Assembly: GCF_013374995.1 (NCBI RefSeq)
Contig: NZ_CP056030.1
Coordinates: forward strand, 5,426,501-5,490,500
DNA: 64,000 bases
Source: Pseudomonas eucalypticola
Lineage (GTDB): Bacteria > Pseudomonadota > Gammaproteobacteria > Pseudomonadales > Pseudomonadaceae
Reading direction: 5' to 3'
Each line of letters starts with the position of its first letter. Within the stretch, counting starts at the first letter, position 1. Position numbers and translations under genes: made by a program. The notes beneath the pieces were generated by a model. That model had not been told where the DNA came from, did not search any database, and saw nothing but the letters and a program-made list of their open reading frames with translations. Shown here one piece after another: positions 1 through 8,528 of the stretch.

Positions 1-257
1 CTTACATCGGTGAGAAACTGGACCGATTGGAGCGCCATTTCGACAAGATCACCAACGTGCAGGTCATCATGGAGGTCGAGAAGCTGAAACAGAAAATCGA
101 GGCCACCCTGCGCGTACCCGGCGGTGAGGTAGTGGCCAACGCGGAGCATGACGACATGTACGCGGCCATCGACCTGCTCACCGACAAGCTTGACCGCCAA
201 CTCAAAAAGCATAAGGAAAAACAGCAGAGTCTGCTGCAAGGCGCGACTGCCCGCTGA
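1..257 (+). CDS. hpf: Ribosome hibernation promoting factor (5'-truncated by window edge)
   Basis: Only the C-terminal ~84 residues are present; the frame is open from the left edge and stops at 257. The segment has the charged YfiA/HPF pattern (DRLERHFDKI, ADL-like end DKLDRQLKKHKEK). The short family form (~102 aa) binds the 30S subunit and promotes 100S dimer formation in stationary phase. It sits directly upstream of ptsN, as in the rpoN-hpf-ptsN-rapZ-ptsO cluster of gammaproteobacteria, so rpoN should lie just left of the window. Identification rests on residues and this context. Confidence 0.9.
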   Translation, partial: YIGEKLDRLERHFDKITNVQVIMEVEKLKQKIEATLRVPGGEVVANAEHDDMYAAIDLLTDKLDRQLKKHKEKQQSLLQGATAR

Positions 258-269
258 CCCTCCCCACTC

Positions 270-734
270 ATGACCCAACTTCAACAGATCCTGACCCCCG
301 GCCGTTCCCTGGTGAACGTGCCGGGCGGCAGTAAAAAGAAAGCCATCGAAACCATCGCCACCCTCTTTGCCCGCGAAGTGCCGGGCCTGGAGATGCAGGT
401 GGTCTTCGACAGCCTGATTGCCCGTGAAAAACTCGGTTCCACCGGTTTTGGCAACGGCATCGCCATTCCCCATTGCCGCCTGCCCGGCCTGAAATCGCCG
501 GTCAGCGCCCTGCTGCACCTGGAACACAAGATCGACTATGACGCCATCGACGGCGCGCCGGTCGACCTGGTCTTCGTGCTGCTGGTCCCCCAGGAAGCCA
601 CCAACGAGCACCTGGCGTTGCTCAGCCAGATCGCCGGCATGCTCGATCGCGCCGACGTGCGCGAGCACCTGCGCTCGGCCAAGAGCAGCGAAGCCCTCTA
701 TCAAGTGGTTCTGGACGAACAGAAAGGTCATTGA
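270..734 (+). CDS. ptsN: Nitrogen-PTS EIIA component (EIIA-Ntr)
   Basis: This 154-aa protein is full length for PtsN. It is the cytoplasmic final phospho-acceptor of the Ntr-PTS (PtsP to PtsO to PtsN), a regulatory rather than transport chain that acts on potassium, carbon and polymer metabolism in pseudomonads. The phosphorylatable histidine is His68 in IAIPHCRL, preceded by the conserved GSTGFGNG loop. It starts 12 bp after hpf, and its stop lies 2 bp before the rapZ ATG, so the genes are almost certainly co-transcribed and translationally coupled. Confidence 0.96.
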   Translation: MTQLQQILTPGRSLVNVPGGSKKKAIETIATLFAREVPGLEMQVVFDSLIAREKLGSTGFGNGIAIPHCRLPGLKSPVSALLHLEHKIDYDAIDGAPVDLVFVLLVPQEATNEHLALLSQIAGMLDRADVREHLRSAKSSEALYQVVLDEQKGH

Positions 735-736
735 CC

Positions 737-1594
737 ATGCGCCTGATCATCGTCAGCGGTCGCTCCGGCTCGGGCAAGAGCACGGCCCTGGATGTGCTGG
801 AAGACAACGGCTTCTACTGCATCGACAACTTGCCGGCCGGGCTTCTGCCAGAGCTGGCAGAGCGCGCGTTGGTACGCACCGAGCTGGCCCAGCCGCTGGT
901 CGCCGTGTCCATCGATGCCCGCAACCTGCCCAGTGACCTGTCGCGTTTCCCGCAGCTGTTGCAGGAAGCACGGGACAAGCACATCCAGTGTGACGTGCTG
1001 TACCTGGACGCTGATGAAGAAACCCTGCTCAAGCGCTTCTCCGAAACCCGGCGGCGCCACCCCCTGAGCAACACCTCGCGCTCGCTGGCCGAGGCGATTC
1101 GAGTGGAAACCGACCTGCTCAGCCCGATCGCCGACCTGGCCGACCTGAAGATCAACACCACCCATCTGAATCTCTACCAGCTGCGCGACTCCCTGAAGTT
1201 GCGACTGCTGAACAAGCCCGAGCCGGGCACCGCGTTCCTGATCGAATCGTTCGGGTTCAAGCGTGGCATGCCGGTGGACGCTGACCTGGTGTTCGACGTG
1301 CGCTGCCTGCCCAACCCGTACTGGAAGCCCGAGCTTCGCGACCACTCCGGGCTCGAACAACCGGTCATCGACTACCTGGCGGCCCAGCCGGACGTGGAAG
1401 AGATGTACCAGGACATCGCCAGCTACCTGCAAAAGTGGTTGCCGCGCTTCGCCGCCAGCAACCGCGCCTATGTCACCGTTGCCATCGGCTGCACCGGCGG
1501 GCACCATCGTTCGGTGTACATCACCGAACGCCTGGGCCAGGCCTTGCAGCAGACGCTCAAGAACGTTCAGGTTCGCCACCGCGACCTCAGTTGA
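737..1594 (+). CDS. rapZ: RNase adapter / nucleotide-binding protein RapZ
   Basis: A 285-aa P-loop protein with Walker A GRSGSGKS at residues 8-15 and the C-terminal Cys/His-rich signature [10 protein letters not shown]. In enterobacteria RapZ presents GlmZ RNA to RNase E and so tunes GlmS; the Pseudomonas role is less clear. I start it at the ATG at 737. An upstream TTG at 731 is in frame but overlaps the ptsN stop and would add only two residues. It is part of the ptsN-rapZ-ptsO operon. Confidence 0.95.
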   Translation: MRLIIVSGRSGSGKSTALDVLEDNGFYCIDNLPAGLLPELAERALVRTELAQPLVAVSIDARNLPSDLSRFPQLLQEARDKHIQCDVLYLDADEETLLKRFSETRRRHPLSNTSRSLAEAIRVETDLLSPIADLADLKINTTHLNLYQLRDSLKLRLLNKPEPGTAFLIESFGFKRGMPVDADLVFDVRCLPNPYWKPELRDHSGLEQPVIDYLAAQPDVEEMYQDIASYLQKWLPRFAASNRAYVTVAIGCTGGHHRSVYITERLGQALQQTLKNVQVRHRDLS

Positions 1595-1610
1595 AAGGAC
1601 CCCCACCGCG

Positions 1611-1886
1611 ATGCCCGCTCGTGAAATCGAAATCATCAACAAGCTCGGCCTGCATGCTCGCGCGGCGGCCAAGTTCGTCGGCGTCGCCGGTAAGTTTCCT
1701 GATTGCCAGGTACGCATAGGCCGCAACCCCGAGAGCCTAATCGACGGCAAGAGCATCATGGCCGTGATGATGCTCGCGGCCGGCAAAGGTACCCAGGTGC
1801 ACTTGCAGACCGAAGGTGCGCAACAGGAAGAAGCCATGGCGGCGATTGTCGAACTGATCAACAACAAGTTCGACGAGGGCGAATGA
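1611..1886 (+). CDS. ptsO: HPr-family phosphocarrier of the nitrogen PTS (NPr)
   Basis: A 91-aa HPr-like protein with the active-site histidine at residue 15 (LGLHARAA) and the regulatory-serine region near residue 48 (DGKSIM). It carries phosphate from PtsP to PtsN. It lies 16 bp after rapZ and is followed at once by a strong intrinsic terminator, which makes it the last gene of the operon. Confidence 0.95.
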   Translation: MPAREIEIINKLGLHARAAAKFVGVAGKFPDCQVRIGRNPESLIDGKSIMAVMMLAAGKGTQVHLQTEGAQQEEAMAAIVELINNKFDEGE

Positions 1887-1905
1887 CCGCCCTGCCCCGC
1901 TCAGC

Positions 1906-1934
1906 AAGAAGCCCGGCCTAGTGCCGGGCTTCTT
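1906..1934 (+). terminator. Intrinsic terminator of the hpf-ptsO operon
   Basis: A perfect 12-bp inverted repeat (1906-1917 and 1923-1934, arm AAGAAGCCCGGC) with a 5-nt loop begins 20 bp after the ptsO stop and has T residues within its 3' arm. It is nearly symmetrical, so it can also end transcripts arriving from the minus-strand sodA operon, whose last small gene stops at 1953. Confidence 0.85.
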
Positions 1935-1952
1935 CGTACAGCGCTCCCGGCT

Positions 1953-2066
1953 CTACAACGGCGCAAACCGTGCCAGCGCTTCGGTGACGATGATCGCCGC
2001 GCCCGCCAGCAATAGCGCACTGCCCAACAGCAACCGCAAGCGCGTCAACACCATGCGCCGGTTCAT
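1953..2066 (-). CDS. 37-aa putative single-pass membrane peptide coupled to sodA
   Basis: The ATG overlaps the sodA stop codon (TGATG at 2068-2064), the typical arrangement for translational coupling. The peptide starts [11 protein letters not shown] and continues with a hydrophobic run (LLLGSALLLAGAAIIV), so it reads as a basic N terminus plus one membrane helix, ending at TAG. In P. aeruginosa the gene after sodA in this operon encodes a ZIP-type metal transporter (from memory). This ORF could be an independent small protein or a remnant of such a gene. Function unknown. Confidence 0.55.
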   Translation of the reverse strand: MNRRMVLTRLRLLLGSALLLAGAAIIVTEALARFAPL

Positions 2067-2677
2067 CAGGCAATGGCAGCCCGGTAGCGACGCTCTACTT
2101 CGGCCCAGTTGACCACGTTGTAGAAAGCGTTGATGTATTCAGGGCGACGGTTCTGGTACTTCAGGTAATAGGCATGCTCCCAGACGTCCAGGCCAAGGAT
2201 AGGCGTGTTGCCGCTCATCAATGGGCTGTCCTGGTTGCCGCTGCTTTCCACGACCAGCTTCTTCTGCGGGGTGACGCTCAGCCACGCCCAGCCGCTGCCG
2301 AAACGAGTCAGCGCGGCCTTGGTGAAGGCCTCCTTGAAGGCATCGAAACCACCCAGCTCCTTGTCGATGGCCTGGGCCACGGTGCCCTGGGGCTGGCCGC
2401 CGCCCTTGGGCGCCATCACCTCCCAGAACAGCGAATGGTTGGCATGGCCGCCGCCCTGGTTGATGACCGCCCCTTGCAGTTTCTCAGGCAGCTGCTTGAC
2501 GCTGCCCACCAGCTTCTCGATGGGCCACTCGGCATACTCGGTGCCTTCGACGGCGGCGTTGAGGTTGTTGATGTACGTCTGGTGGTGCTTGGTGTAGTGA
2601 ATCTCCATGGTCGCCGCATCGATGTGCGGTTCCAGGGCATCATAGGCGTAAGGCAGCGCAGGCAAGGTATAAGGCAT
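2066..2677 (-). CDS. sodA: Manganese superoxide dismutase
   Basis: A 203-aa protein starting [18 protein letters not shown]. Metal ligands are visible: His27 (MEIHYTKHH), His81 ([10 protein letters not shown]), and the Asp and His of LDVWEHAYY. The GNQDSPLM segment supplies the Gln typical of Mn forms. It converts superoxide to peroxide in the cytoplasm without needing iron. I chose the ATG at 2677 because a GGAG lies 9 nt upstream; an in-frame ATG at 2692 (MEFTE) would contain that SD. It is the fourth gene of the Fur-regulated fagA operon, which fits its role of replacing Fe-SOD during iron starvation. Confidence 0.95.
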   Translation of the reverse strand: MPYTLPALPYAYDALEPHIDAATMEIHYTKHHQTYINNLNAAVEGTEYAEWPIEKLVGSVKQLPEKLQGAVINQGGGHANHSLFWEVMAPKGGGQPQGTVAQAIDKELGGFDAFKEAFTKAALTRFGSGWAWLSVTPQKKLVVESSGNQDSPLMSGNTPILGLDVWEHAYYLKYQNRRPEYINAFYNVVNWAEVERRYRAAIA

Positions 2678-2678
2678 T

Positions 2679-3110
2679 TCAGTGAACTCCATAGTGAGGG
2701 GCCGTCTGGCCCCGTTGCTCCTGGCCAAACAACAGCCGGCTGGTACGCGGGTACTCGCCATGCTCGCTGATGAAAGCCAGCAACTCGGCGTAGGTCTTGC
2801 TGCTGTGGCGTAACGCGGCTTCACGCAGCGCAGGCGTCAACCGGGGGTCCTGGGCGGCCTGGAGCAGGCGCTGGTGAATGGCGCACAGGTATTCGGCGCT
2901 CTCCTCCGGCTGCATCAGGCGCAGGTGCAGGTCGGCCAGGTTGTGATGGGAAATCACGCAGGCCGCCACCGCCTCGTCGACATCCGCCCAGCGTTCGAAC
3001 AACACCTGGGCCAGCGCCAGAGCTTGCAGGTACAGCTCTCGCGCATCGACCAGTTCGCCCCGGGCAAAGCAGGCGTTGGCCATTTCGATGGTGCGTTTCC
3101 AGTGCTGCAT
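2679..3110 (-). CDS. Conserved hypothetical protein between fumC and sodA (orfX)
   Basis: A 143-aa cytoplasmic, helix-rich protein with no signal peptide. The pattern [19 protein letters not shown], then [13 protein letters not shown] and [11 protein letters not shown], resembles tetratricopeptide-like helices. It sits where P. aeruginosa carries an uncharacterised orfX in the fagA-fumC-orfX-sodA operon. Its stop lies 1 bp before the sodA ATG. Co-regulation suggests a link to iron starvation or oxidative stress, but no activity can be read from the sequence. Confidence 0.8.
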   Translation of the reverse strand: MQHWKRTIEMANACFARGELVDARELYLQALALAQVLFERWADVDEAVAACVISHHNLADLHLRLMQPEESAEYLCAIHQRLLQAAQDPRLTPALREAALRHSSKTYAELLAFISEHGEYPRTSRLLFGQEQRGQTAPHYGVH

Positions 3111-3138
3111 GGTGTGCCTCCGAAACGGTGAACGGCGG

Positions 3139-4515
3139 TCAGATGCCGCCGGCAGTGAGCTTTTCCGGGTCCAGCAGGGTTTCCAGCTGGCTGCGCGACA
3201 AATCCGTGTGCTCCAAGGCCACGTCGATGATCGGGCGGCCTTCCTTGTAGGCGGTCTTGGCGATCTCGGCGGCCTTGAGGTAGCCGATGATCGGGTTCAA
3301 CGCCGTGACCAGAATGGGGTTGCGCGACAAGGCTTCCTTGAGCTTGGCCTCGTTGACCTTGAAGCTGGCAATGGCTTTGTCGGCCAACAGGCGGCTGGCA
3401 TTGGCCATCAGCTCGATGCTCGACAAAAGGTTCTGGGCAATGATGGGCAACATCACGTTGAGCTCGAAGTTACCCGACTGCCCCGCCACCGCGATGGTGG
3501 TGTCGTTGCCGATGACCTGGGCAGCGACCATGGCGGTGGCTTCCGGGATTACCGGGTTGACCTTGCCGGGCATGATCGAAGAGCCCGGCTGCAGGCCTTC
3601 CAGCTCGATCTCGCCCAGGCCGGCCAGCGGGCCGGAGTTCATCCAGCGCAGGTCGTTGGCGATTTTCATCAGCGACACGGCCGTGCCCTTGAGCTGGCCG
3701 GAAACGGCCACGGCGGTGTCCTGGGAGCCGATCAAGGCGAACAGGTTCTCGCCCTGGGTGAATTCGACACCGGTCAGCAGGCTCAGTTGGTGGCTGAAAC
3801 GCCCGGCGAACTGCGGGTGGGCATTGATGCCGGTGCCCACTGCGGTGCCGCCCTGGGCCAACGCTTGCAGGCTGGGCAGCAAGCCACGCAGGTGGCCGAT
3901 ATTGGCGCGGATCTGCGCCGACCAGCCGTTGAGCACCTGGCTGAGACGCACGGGCATGGCGTCCATCAGGTGGGTACGCCCGGTTTTCACGTAGGCATGT
4001 ACCTGCTCGGCCTTGCGATCGAGCACCTGCACCAGGTGCTCCAGCGCCGGCAACAGCTGCTCGTGCAGGGCCAGGGCCGCGCTGACGTGGATGGTGGTGG
4101 GAATGATGTCGTTGCTGCTCTGGCCGCAGTTGACGTGATCGTTGGGGTTCACCGTCTCGCCCAGGTGTCGGGTAGCCAGGGTGGCGATCACTTCGTTGGC
4201 GTTCATGTTCGAGCTGGTGCCGGACCCGGTCTGGAAGATATCCACCGGGAAATGCTGCATGAAGTCTTCGCGCAACAATTGCTGGCAGGCCTGGACGATG
4301 GCATCGCCCTGGGCGGCGCTGATCTGTTCGAGCTCGACGTTGGCCTTGGCCGCCGCAGCCTTGGCCAGGACCAGGGCGCGAATGAACTGGGTAGGCATGC
4401 GTTGCTGGCTGATCGGGAAGTTATCCACCGCGCGCTGGGTCTGGGCTCCGTAGAGGGCCGCCTCCGGCACCTGCAGTTCGCCCATGCTGTCACGCTCGAT
4501 TCGGGTATTACTCAT
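3139..4515 (-). CDS. fumC: Class II (iron-independent) fumarate hydratase
   Basis: A 458-aa enzyme with the fumarase/aspartase signature GSSIMPGKVNP and catalytic-site segments TGSGTSSNMNANEV and TGRTHLMDA. It interconverts fumarate and malate without an Fe-S cluster. Start is the ATG at 4515 (MSNTRIERDSMGE); the frame is open further upstream but that part is fagA in another frame. The start overlaps the fagA stop by 8 nt. Its place behind a Fur box fits replacement of Fe-S fumarases when iron is scarce. Confidence 0.96.
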   Translation of the reverse strand: MSNTRIERDSMGELQVPEAALYGAQTQRAVDNFPISQQRMPTQFIRALVLAKAAAAKANVELEQISAAQGDAIVQACQQLLREDFMQHFPVDIFQTGSGTSSNMNANEVIATLATRHLGETVNPNDHVNCGQSSNDIIPTTIHVSAALALHEQLLPALEHLVQVLDRKAEQVHAYVKTGRTHLMDAMPVRLSQVLNGWSAQIRANIGHLRGLLPSLQALAQGGTAVGTGINAHPQFAGRFSHQLSLLTGVEFTQGENLFALIGSQDTAVAVSGQLKGTAVSLMKIANDLRWMNSGPLAGLGEIELEGLQPGSSIMPGKVNPVIPEATAMVAAQVIGNDTTIAVAGQSGNFELNVMLPIIAQNLLSSIELMANASRLLADKAIASFKVNEAKLKEALSRNPILVTALNPIIGYLKAAEIAKTAYKEGRPIIDVALEHTDLSRSQLETLLDPEKLTAGGI

Positions 4516-4903
4516 CGGGATGTCCTTGCAGCAGATCGGAAAAGGAAATCGATGGCTCCAGCGTGCACACGGCCAGTTGCCGTCCGTGCTGGTGCCACAG
4601 TTGCAGGTGTTCGGCGTTGCGCGCGGCCAGGCGCATGTCGCGCAAGGGGCGGTAGGCCTGGTCAAGGCACAGGCAACGCCAGTGCCAGGGCAATGCGGGG
4701 TCGGTGGCGGTGTCCAGCAGCAGGCGGAAGGCCGTGCGCGCCACGGTCCAGGCGCTGGCGGCACCGCAACTGATGAGAAAACGGCCTTCGGCCATGTAGT
4801 CTTCGATGATGCGCGGATCGTTCGGACTCAGTGCGCAACGGATCTGCCGGCTTAACCAGCGCCAGTTTTCCAGGTAGGACTGTTCTTGAACGGCAGACTT
4901 CAT
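4508..4903 (-). CDS. fagA: FagA-like protein, first gene of the Fur-regulated operon
   Basis: A 131-aa small soluble protein with many Trp and Cys residues (YLENWRWLSRQIRCALSPND; SCGAASAWTVARTAF). It occupies the position of FagA (Fur-associated gene) ahead of fumC. No biochemical function is established for the family. Its start lies 18 bp from a near-consensus Fur box, and its last codons overlap the fumC start. Symbol assigned from context plus size. Confidence 0.8.
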   Translation of the reverse strand: MKSAVQEQSYLENWRWLSRQIRCALSPNDPRIIEDYMAEGRFLISCGAASAWTVARTAFRLLLDTATDPALPWHWRCLCLDQAYRPLRDMRLAARNAEHLQLWHQHGRQLAVCTLEPSISFSDLLQGHPDE

Positions 4904-4920
4904 CGACGCGGCCTCATGGC

Positions 4921-4939
4921 GATAATGATATTTATTATT
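4921..4939 (-). promoter_or_regulatory. Fur box upstream of fagA-fumC-orfX-sodA
   Basis: GATAATGATATTTATTATT matches the 19-bp Fur consensus GATAATGATAATCATTATC at 16 positions. A further GATAAT repeat lies at 4944-4949, suggesting an extended Fur site. It is just upstream of the fagA ATG (4903) in an AT-rich stretch that contrasts with its surroundings. It should repress the operon when Fe2+ is plentiful. Confidence 0.88.
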
Positions 4940-4971
4940 AAGTGATAATGGGAATCAAGACAAGCACAAAC

Positions 4972-5004
4972 AAAAAAGGCCTGTCGCTGGGCAAGCGACA
5001 CGCC
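4972..5004 (-). terminator. Intrinsic terminator after pmbA
   Basis: Read on the minus strand, a 10-bp stem with one mismatch (arms 4995-5004 and 4978-4987, 7-nt loop) is followed by six T residues (4977-4972). It lies about 85 bp past the pmbA stop and separates pmbA from the Fur box. Confidence 0.75.
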
Positions 5005-5038
5005 TTCAGTTGTGGAGTGGAGCCTTCACCTGGCTCCA

Positions 5039-5065
5039 CGCAATTCCCCTGTGGACCGGGCGAAG
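5039..5065. repeat. Single REP-like half element (GGACCGGGCGAAGCTCGGGA type)
   Basis: The core GTGGACCGGGCGAAGCTCGG matches, apart from one missing G, the arms of the REPIN at 48360-48448. It lies between the pmbA stop and its terminator and is preceded by a short hairpin (TGGAGCC / GGCTCCA, 5021-5037). It is a solitary half, not a paired REPIN. Confidence 0.6.
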
Positions 5066-5088
5066 CTCGGGAAAAGAACGATGCGGTG

Positions 5089-6435
5089 TCAGCTACCCGC
5101 CACGGTCATCCTTTCGATCAACACCGAGCCAGTGCGCACGTTGCTGCGCAACTCCAGGTCGCTGCCAATGGCGACGATCTGGCGGAACATGTCCTTCATG
5201 TTGCCGGCAATGGTCACTTCCTGCACCGGGAACTGGATTTCACCATTTTCCACCCAGAAGCCCGCCGCACCGCGGGAATAATCGCCCGTGACCATGTTCA
5301 GGCCGTGGCCCATCAGCTCGGTCACCAGCAGGCCACGGCCCATCTGCTTGATCAGCGCCGCCTGGTCCTGGTCGCCGTGGGTGACGAACAGGTTGTGTAC
5401 GCCGCCGGCGTTGGCGGTGCTCGGCAGGCCCAGTTTGCGGCCCGAGTAGGTGCTGAGCACGTAGGACACCAACCGGCCATTTTCGACGAACGGCTTGGCG
5501 TAGGTGGCGAGGCCGTCGCCGTCGAAGGCGGCGCTGCCCATGGCGCGTTGCAGGTGCGGGCGCTCATCCAGGGTCAACCACTCCGGGAACAGTACCTGGC
5601 CCATGGCGCCTTCCAGGAAAGACGATTTGCGGTACAGGTTGCCACCGGAAATGGCCCCCAGGAAGCTACCGAACAGCCCCCCCGCCAGTTCGGCGCTGAA
5701 CAGCACTGGCACTTCGCAGGTAGGCACCGGGCGGGCGCCCAGGCGGCTGGCAGCCCGTTGCGCGGCGCGCAGGCCGATACTGCTGGCATCGGCCAGCAGT
5801 TCACCCTGACGGTTGACGTCGTACCAGTAATCGCGCTGCATCTGGCCGTCAGCTTCGGCGATCATTACGCAACTGAGGCTGTGACGGGTCGATGCGTATC
5901 CGCCGATGAAACCATGGCTGTTGCCGTATACACGGCAGCCCTGGTGGCTGCTCAGCGTGGTGCCATCGGCGTTCTTGATGCGTGGATCGGCATCGAACGC
6001 GGCGGCCTCGCAGGCCAGGGCACGCTCGATGGCCTGTTCGGGGCTGATGTCCCAGGCGTGGTACAGGTCGAAGTCCGGCAGGTCACGGGCCATCAGGCTG
6101 GCGTCGGCCAGGCCGGAAGCCTCGTCTTCGGAGGTATGCTTGGCGATGGCCAGCGCCGCCGCCACGGTTTCACGGATAGCGTCCGGGCCGCTGGCCGACG
6201 TGCTGGCCGAGCCTTTGCGCTGGCCTACATACAAGGTAATGCCGAAACCCTGGTCGCGGTTGAACTCCACGGTTTCCACTTCGCGCTGGCGCACCGAGGT
6301 CGACAAGCCCTGTTCCAGCGAAACCGCCACTTCACAGGCACTGGCACCCTGGCGCTTGGCTTCGGCGACGATCTGTTCGACCTGCTCCTGCAGGGCCGGC
6401 AGTGCCGCGGGACCGACGCTTTGAATTGCGTTCAT
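5089..6435 (-). CDS. pmbA: TldE/PmbA metalloprotease partner subunit
   Basis: A 448-aa member of the TldD/PmbA family (peptidase U62). TldE forms a heterodimer with the catalytic subunit TldD (encoded at 7084-8526) and together they degrade or process unfolded peptides, such as microcin precursors in E. coli. Family segments include DQGFGITLYVGQRKGSAS and the C-terminal ITVAG-like end. It lacks the HExxxH of TldD, as expected for TldE. The start is the ATG at 6435, preceded by GGAG 7 nt upstream; a GTG at 6447 would place the SD inside the gene. Confidence 0.93.
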   Translation of the reverse strand: MNAIQSVGPAALPALQEQVEQIVAEAKRQGASACEVAVSLEQGLSTSVRQREVETVEFNRDQGFGITLYVGQRKGSASTSASGPDAIRETVAAALAIAKHTSEDEASGLADASLMARDLPDFDLYHAWDISPEQAIERALACEAAAFDADPRIKNADGTTLSSHQGCRVYGNSHGFIGGYASTRHSLSCVMIAEADGQMQRDYWYDVNRQGELLADASSIGLRAAQRAASRLGARPVPTCEVPVLFSAELAGGLFGSFLGAISGGNLYRKSSFLEGAMGQVLFPEWLTLDERPHLQRAMGSAAFDGDGLATYAKPFVENGRLVSYVLSTYSGRKLGLPSTANAGGVHNLFVTHGDQDQAALIKQMGRGLLVTELMGHGLNMVTGDYSRGAAGFWVENGEIQFPVQEVTIAGNMKDMFRQIVAIGSDLELRSNVRTGSVLIERMTVAGS

Positions 6436-6545
6436 GGTGTTCTCCACTCAAATTCTGCGTTCGTCAGGGGGGTCAAGCTACGACCGGGCCGGACAAGCGG
6501 CCCCTGACTGGTTATCATGGCGGCGTTTATTAGCGGACTGCCCCC

Positions 6546-7067
6546 ATGGTTGATTCTTACGACGACTCCCTCGACGAGGGAAAAAGCAAAACTCAGGTCA
6601 AACGCGAGCTGCACGCGCTGGTTGACCTCGGCGAGCGCCTGACCACACTCAAGGCCGATGTACTGGCCAAGCTGCCGTTGACCGACGGTTTGCGCCGTGC
6701 CTTGGCCGAAGCGCCGAAGCACACCGCCAACATCGCGCGCAAGCGGCATATCCTGTTCATTGGCCGGCTGATGCGCGACCAGGACACGGCTGCGATCCTG
6801 CAACTGCTCGATCAACTCGATGCCTCCACTCGCCAGTACAACGAACGTTTCCACAACCTCGAGCGCTGGCGCGACCGCCTGGTGACGGGCAATGACGAAG
6901 TTCTGGAGAAGTTCGTCAACGAGTACCCGGACGCCGATCGCCAGCACCTGCGCCAGCTGATCCGCCAGGCTCAGCACGAAACCGCGCAAAACAAGCCACC
7001 AGCGGCCACTCGCAAGATCTTCAAATACATCCGCGAGCTGGACGAGACTCAGCGCGGACTGCGCTGA
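6546..7067 (+). CDS. yjgA: Ribosome-associated protein YjgA (DarP, DUF615)
   Basis: A 173-aa highly charged cytoplasmic protein ([32 protein letters not shown]), the usual size for the family, which associates with late 50S assembly intermediates. It is divergent from pmbA (110-bp gap) and convergent with tldD (16-bp gap). The pmbA-yjgA-tldD grouping is conserved in Pseudomonas. Confidence 0.92.
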   Translation: MVDSYDDSLDEGKSKTQVKRELHALVDLGERLTTLKADVLAKLPLTDGLRRALAEAPKHTANIARKRHILFIGRLMRDQDTAAILQLLDQLDASTRQYNERFHNLERWRDRLVTGNDEVLEKFVNEYPDADRQHLRQLIRQAQHETAQNKPPAATRKIFKYIRELDETQRGLR

Positions 7068-7074
7068 GCAACTG

Positions 7075-7094
7075 CAGGCGCCGTCAGGCGCCTG
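7075..7094. terminator. Short hairpin between yjgA and tldD
   Basis: A perfect 8-bp stem CAGGCGCC / GGCGCCTG with a GTCA loop lies where the two convergent genes meet and overlaps the last codons of tldD. It has no T tract, so it may be only a weak bidirectional terminator. Confidence 0.4.
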
Positions 7095-8526
7095 TGCCCC
7101 CGACCGTGATCGCGTCAATCTTCAGCGTCGGCTGGCCCACGCCCACCGGCACTGACTGGCCGTCCTTCCCGCAGGTACCCACGCCGCTGTCCAGCGACAG
7201 GTCGTTACCCACCATCGACACCTTGCTCATGGCCTCCGGGCCGTTGCCGATCAAGGTCGCACCCTTGACCGGGGCGGTGATCTTGCCGTCCTCGATCAGG
7301 TAGGCCTCGCTGGTGGAGAACACGAACTTGCCGCTGGTGATGTCCACCTGCCCGCCACCCAGGTTGGCGCAATAGATGCCGCGCTTCACCGACGCGATGA
7401 TCTCGGCCGGGTCGCTTTCGCCACCGAGCATGTAGGTATTGGTCATGCGCGGCATAGGCAGGTGCGCATAGGACTCGCGGCGGCCGTTGCCGGTCGCGGC
7501 CATGCCCATCAGTCGGGCGTTGAGCTTGTCCTGCATGTAGCCCGTGAGCACGCCGTTCTCGATCAGCGTGGTGCATTGGGTTGGGGTCCCCTCGTCGTCC
7601 ACGCTCAGCGAGCCACGACGGCCGGCCAGGGTCCCGTCATCGACAATGGTGCACAGCTTGGAGGCCACCATCTCGCCCATGCGGCCGCTGTAGTTGGAGC
7701 TGCCCTTGCGGTTGAAGTCACCTTCCAGGCCGTGGCCCACGGCTTCATGCAGCAGCACACCAGACCAGCCCGAGCCCAGGACCACTGGCAAGGTGCCCGC
7801 CGGCGCCGGAATGGCTTCCAGGTTCACCAGTGCCTGGCGCAAGGCTTCGCGGGCATAGCCCATGGCGCGGTCTTCCTGCAGGAAGTAACGGTAGTCGGTA
7901 CGCCCGCCACCACCATGGCCGCCGCGCTCGCGCCGGCCGTTGTGCTCGACGATCACGCTGACGTTGAAGCGCACCAGCGGCCGCACATCGGCGGCCAGGC
8001 TGCCGTCGGCGGCGGCCACCAGAATACGCTCCCACACGCCAGCCATGCTCACGCTGACCTGCTGGATACGCGGGTCCAGGGCGCGGGTGGCGATATCGAC
8101 GCGCTTGAGCAACTCGACCTTCTCGGCGCGGGTCAGCACGTCCAGGGGGTTGTCAGGGGCATAGAGCTGCGCCACGTCCTGGCTGCTGAACGCTTGCACG
8201 CGGCCGTTCTGGCCGGCCCGGGAAATCGAACGGGCCGCCCGCGCCGCTTGCAGCAGGGCGTCCTGGTTGATGGTATTGCTGTAGGCGAAACCGGTTTTCT
8301 CGCCGGACTGGGCACGCACGCCCACGCCCTGGTCGAGGTTGAAACTGCCTTCCTTGACGATGCCGTCTTCCAGCGACCAGGACTCGGAAATCTGCCCCTG
8401 GAAATACAGGTCAGCAGCGTCGATACCTGGCCCGGCGAGTTCGCCCAGCACCGATTGCAGGCTGTCCAGCGTCAAGCCGCCGGGGGCCAGCAGGTGTTCA
8501 CTGACGGTGGATAACATCTCGCTCAT
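7084..8526 (-). CDS. tldD: TldD metalloprotease catalytic subunit
   Basis: A 480-aa family-typical protein. The zinc-binding HExxxH motif is present near residue 260 ([13 protein letters not shown]), and the conserved C-terminal region ends with [15 protein letters not shown]. It partners with PmbA/TldE (5089-6435). Its start lies 3 bp after the stop of the nitrilase-family gene at 8529-9380, so those two form an operon continuing from the yhdP-like gene. Confidence 0.95.
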   Translation of the reverse strand: MSEMLSTVSEHLLAPGGLTLDSLQSVLGELAGPGIDAADLYFQGQISESWSLEDGIVKEGSFNLDQGVGVRAQSGEKTGFAYSNTINQDALLQAARAARSISRAGQNGRVQAFSSQDVAQLYAPDNPLDVLTRAEKVELLKRVDIATRALDPRIQQVSVSMAGVWERILVAAADGSLAADVRPLVRFNVSVIVEHNGRRERGGHGGGGRTDYRYFLQEDRAMGYAREALRQALVNLEAIPAPAGTLPVVLGSGWSGVLLHEAVGHGLEGDFNRKGSSNYSGRMGEMVASKLCTIVDDGTLAGRRGSLSVDDEGTPTQCTTLIENGVLTGYMQDKLNARLMGMAATGNGRRESYAHLPMPRMTNTYMLGGESDPAEIIASVKRGIYCANLGGGQVDITSGKFVFSTSEAYLIEDGKITAPVKGATLIGNGPEAMSKVSMVGNDLSLDSGVGTCGKDGQSVPVGVGQPTLKIDAITVGGTGA

Positions 8527-8528
8527 AA

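Noticed and set aside
2678-2692. Upstream ATG for sodA giving MEFTE before MPYTLP
   Set aside because: It places the only good SD (GGAG) inside the gene; [10 protein letters not shown] is the normal SOD N terminus.
3076-6507. Long plus-strand frames of 565 and 521 aa opposite fumC and pmbA
   Set aside because: Both are opposite strongly recognisable enzymes and show shadow-type composition.
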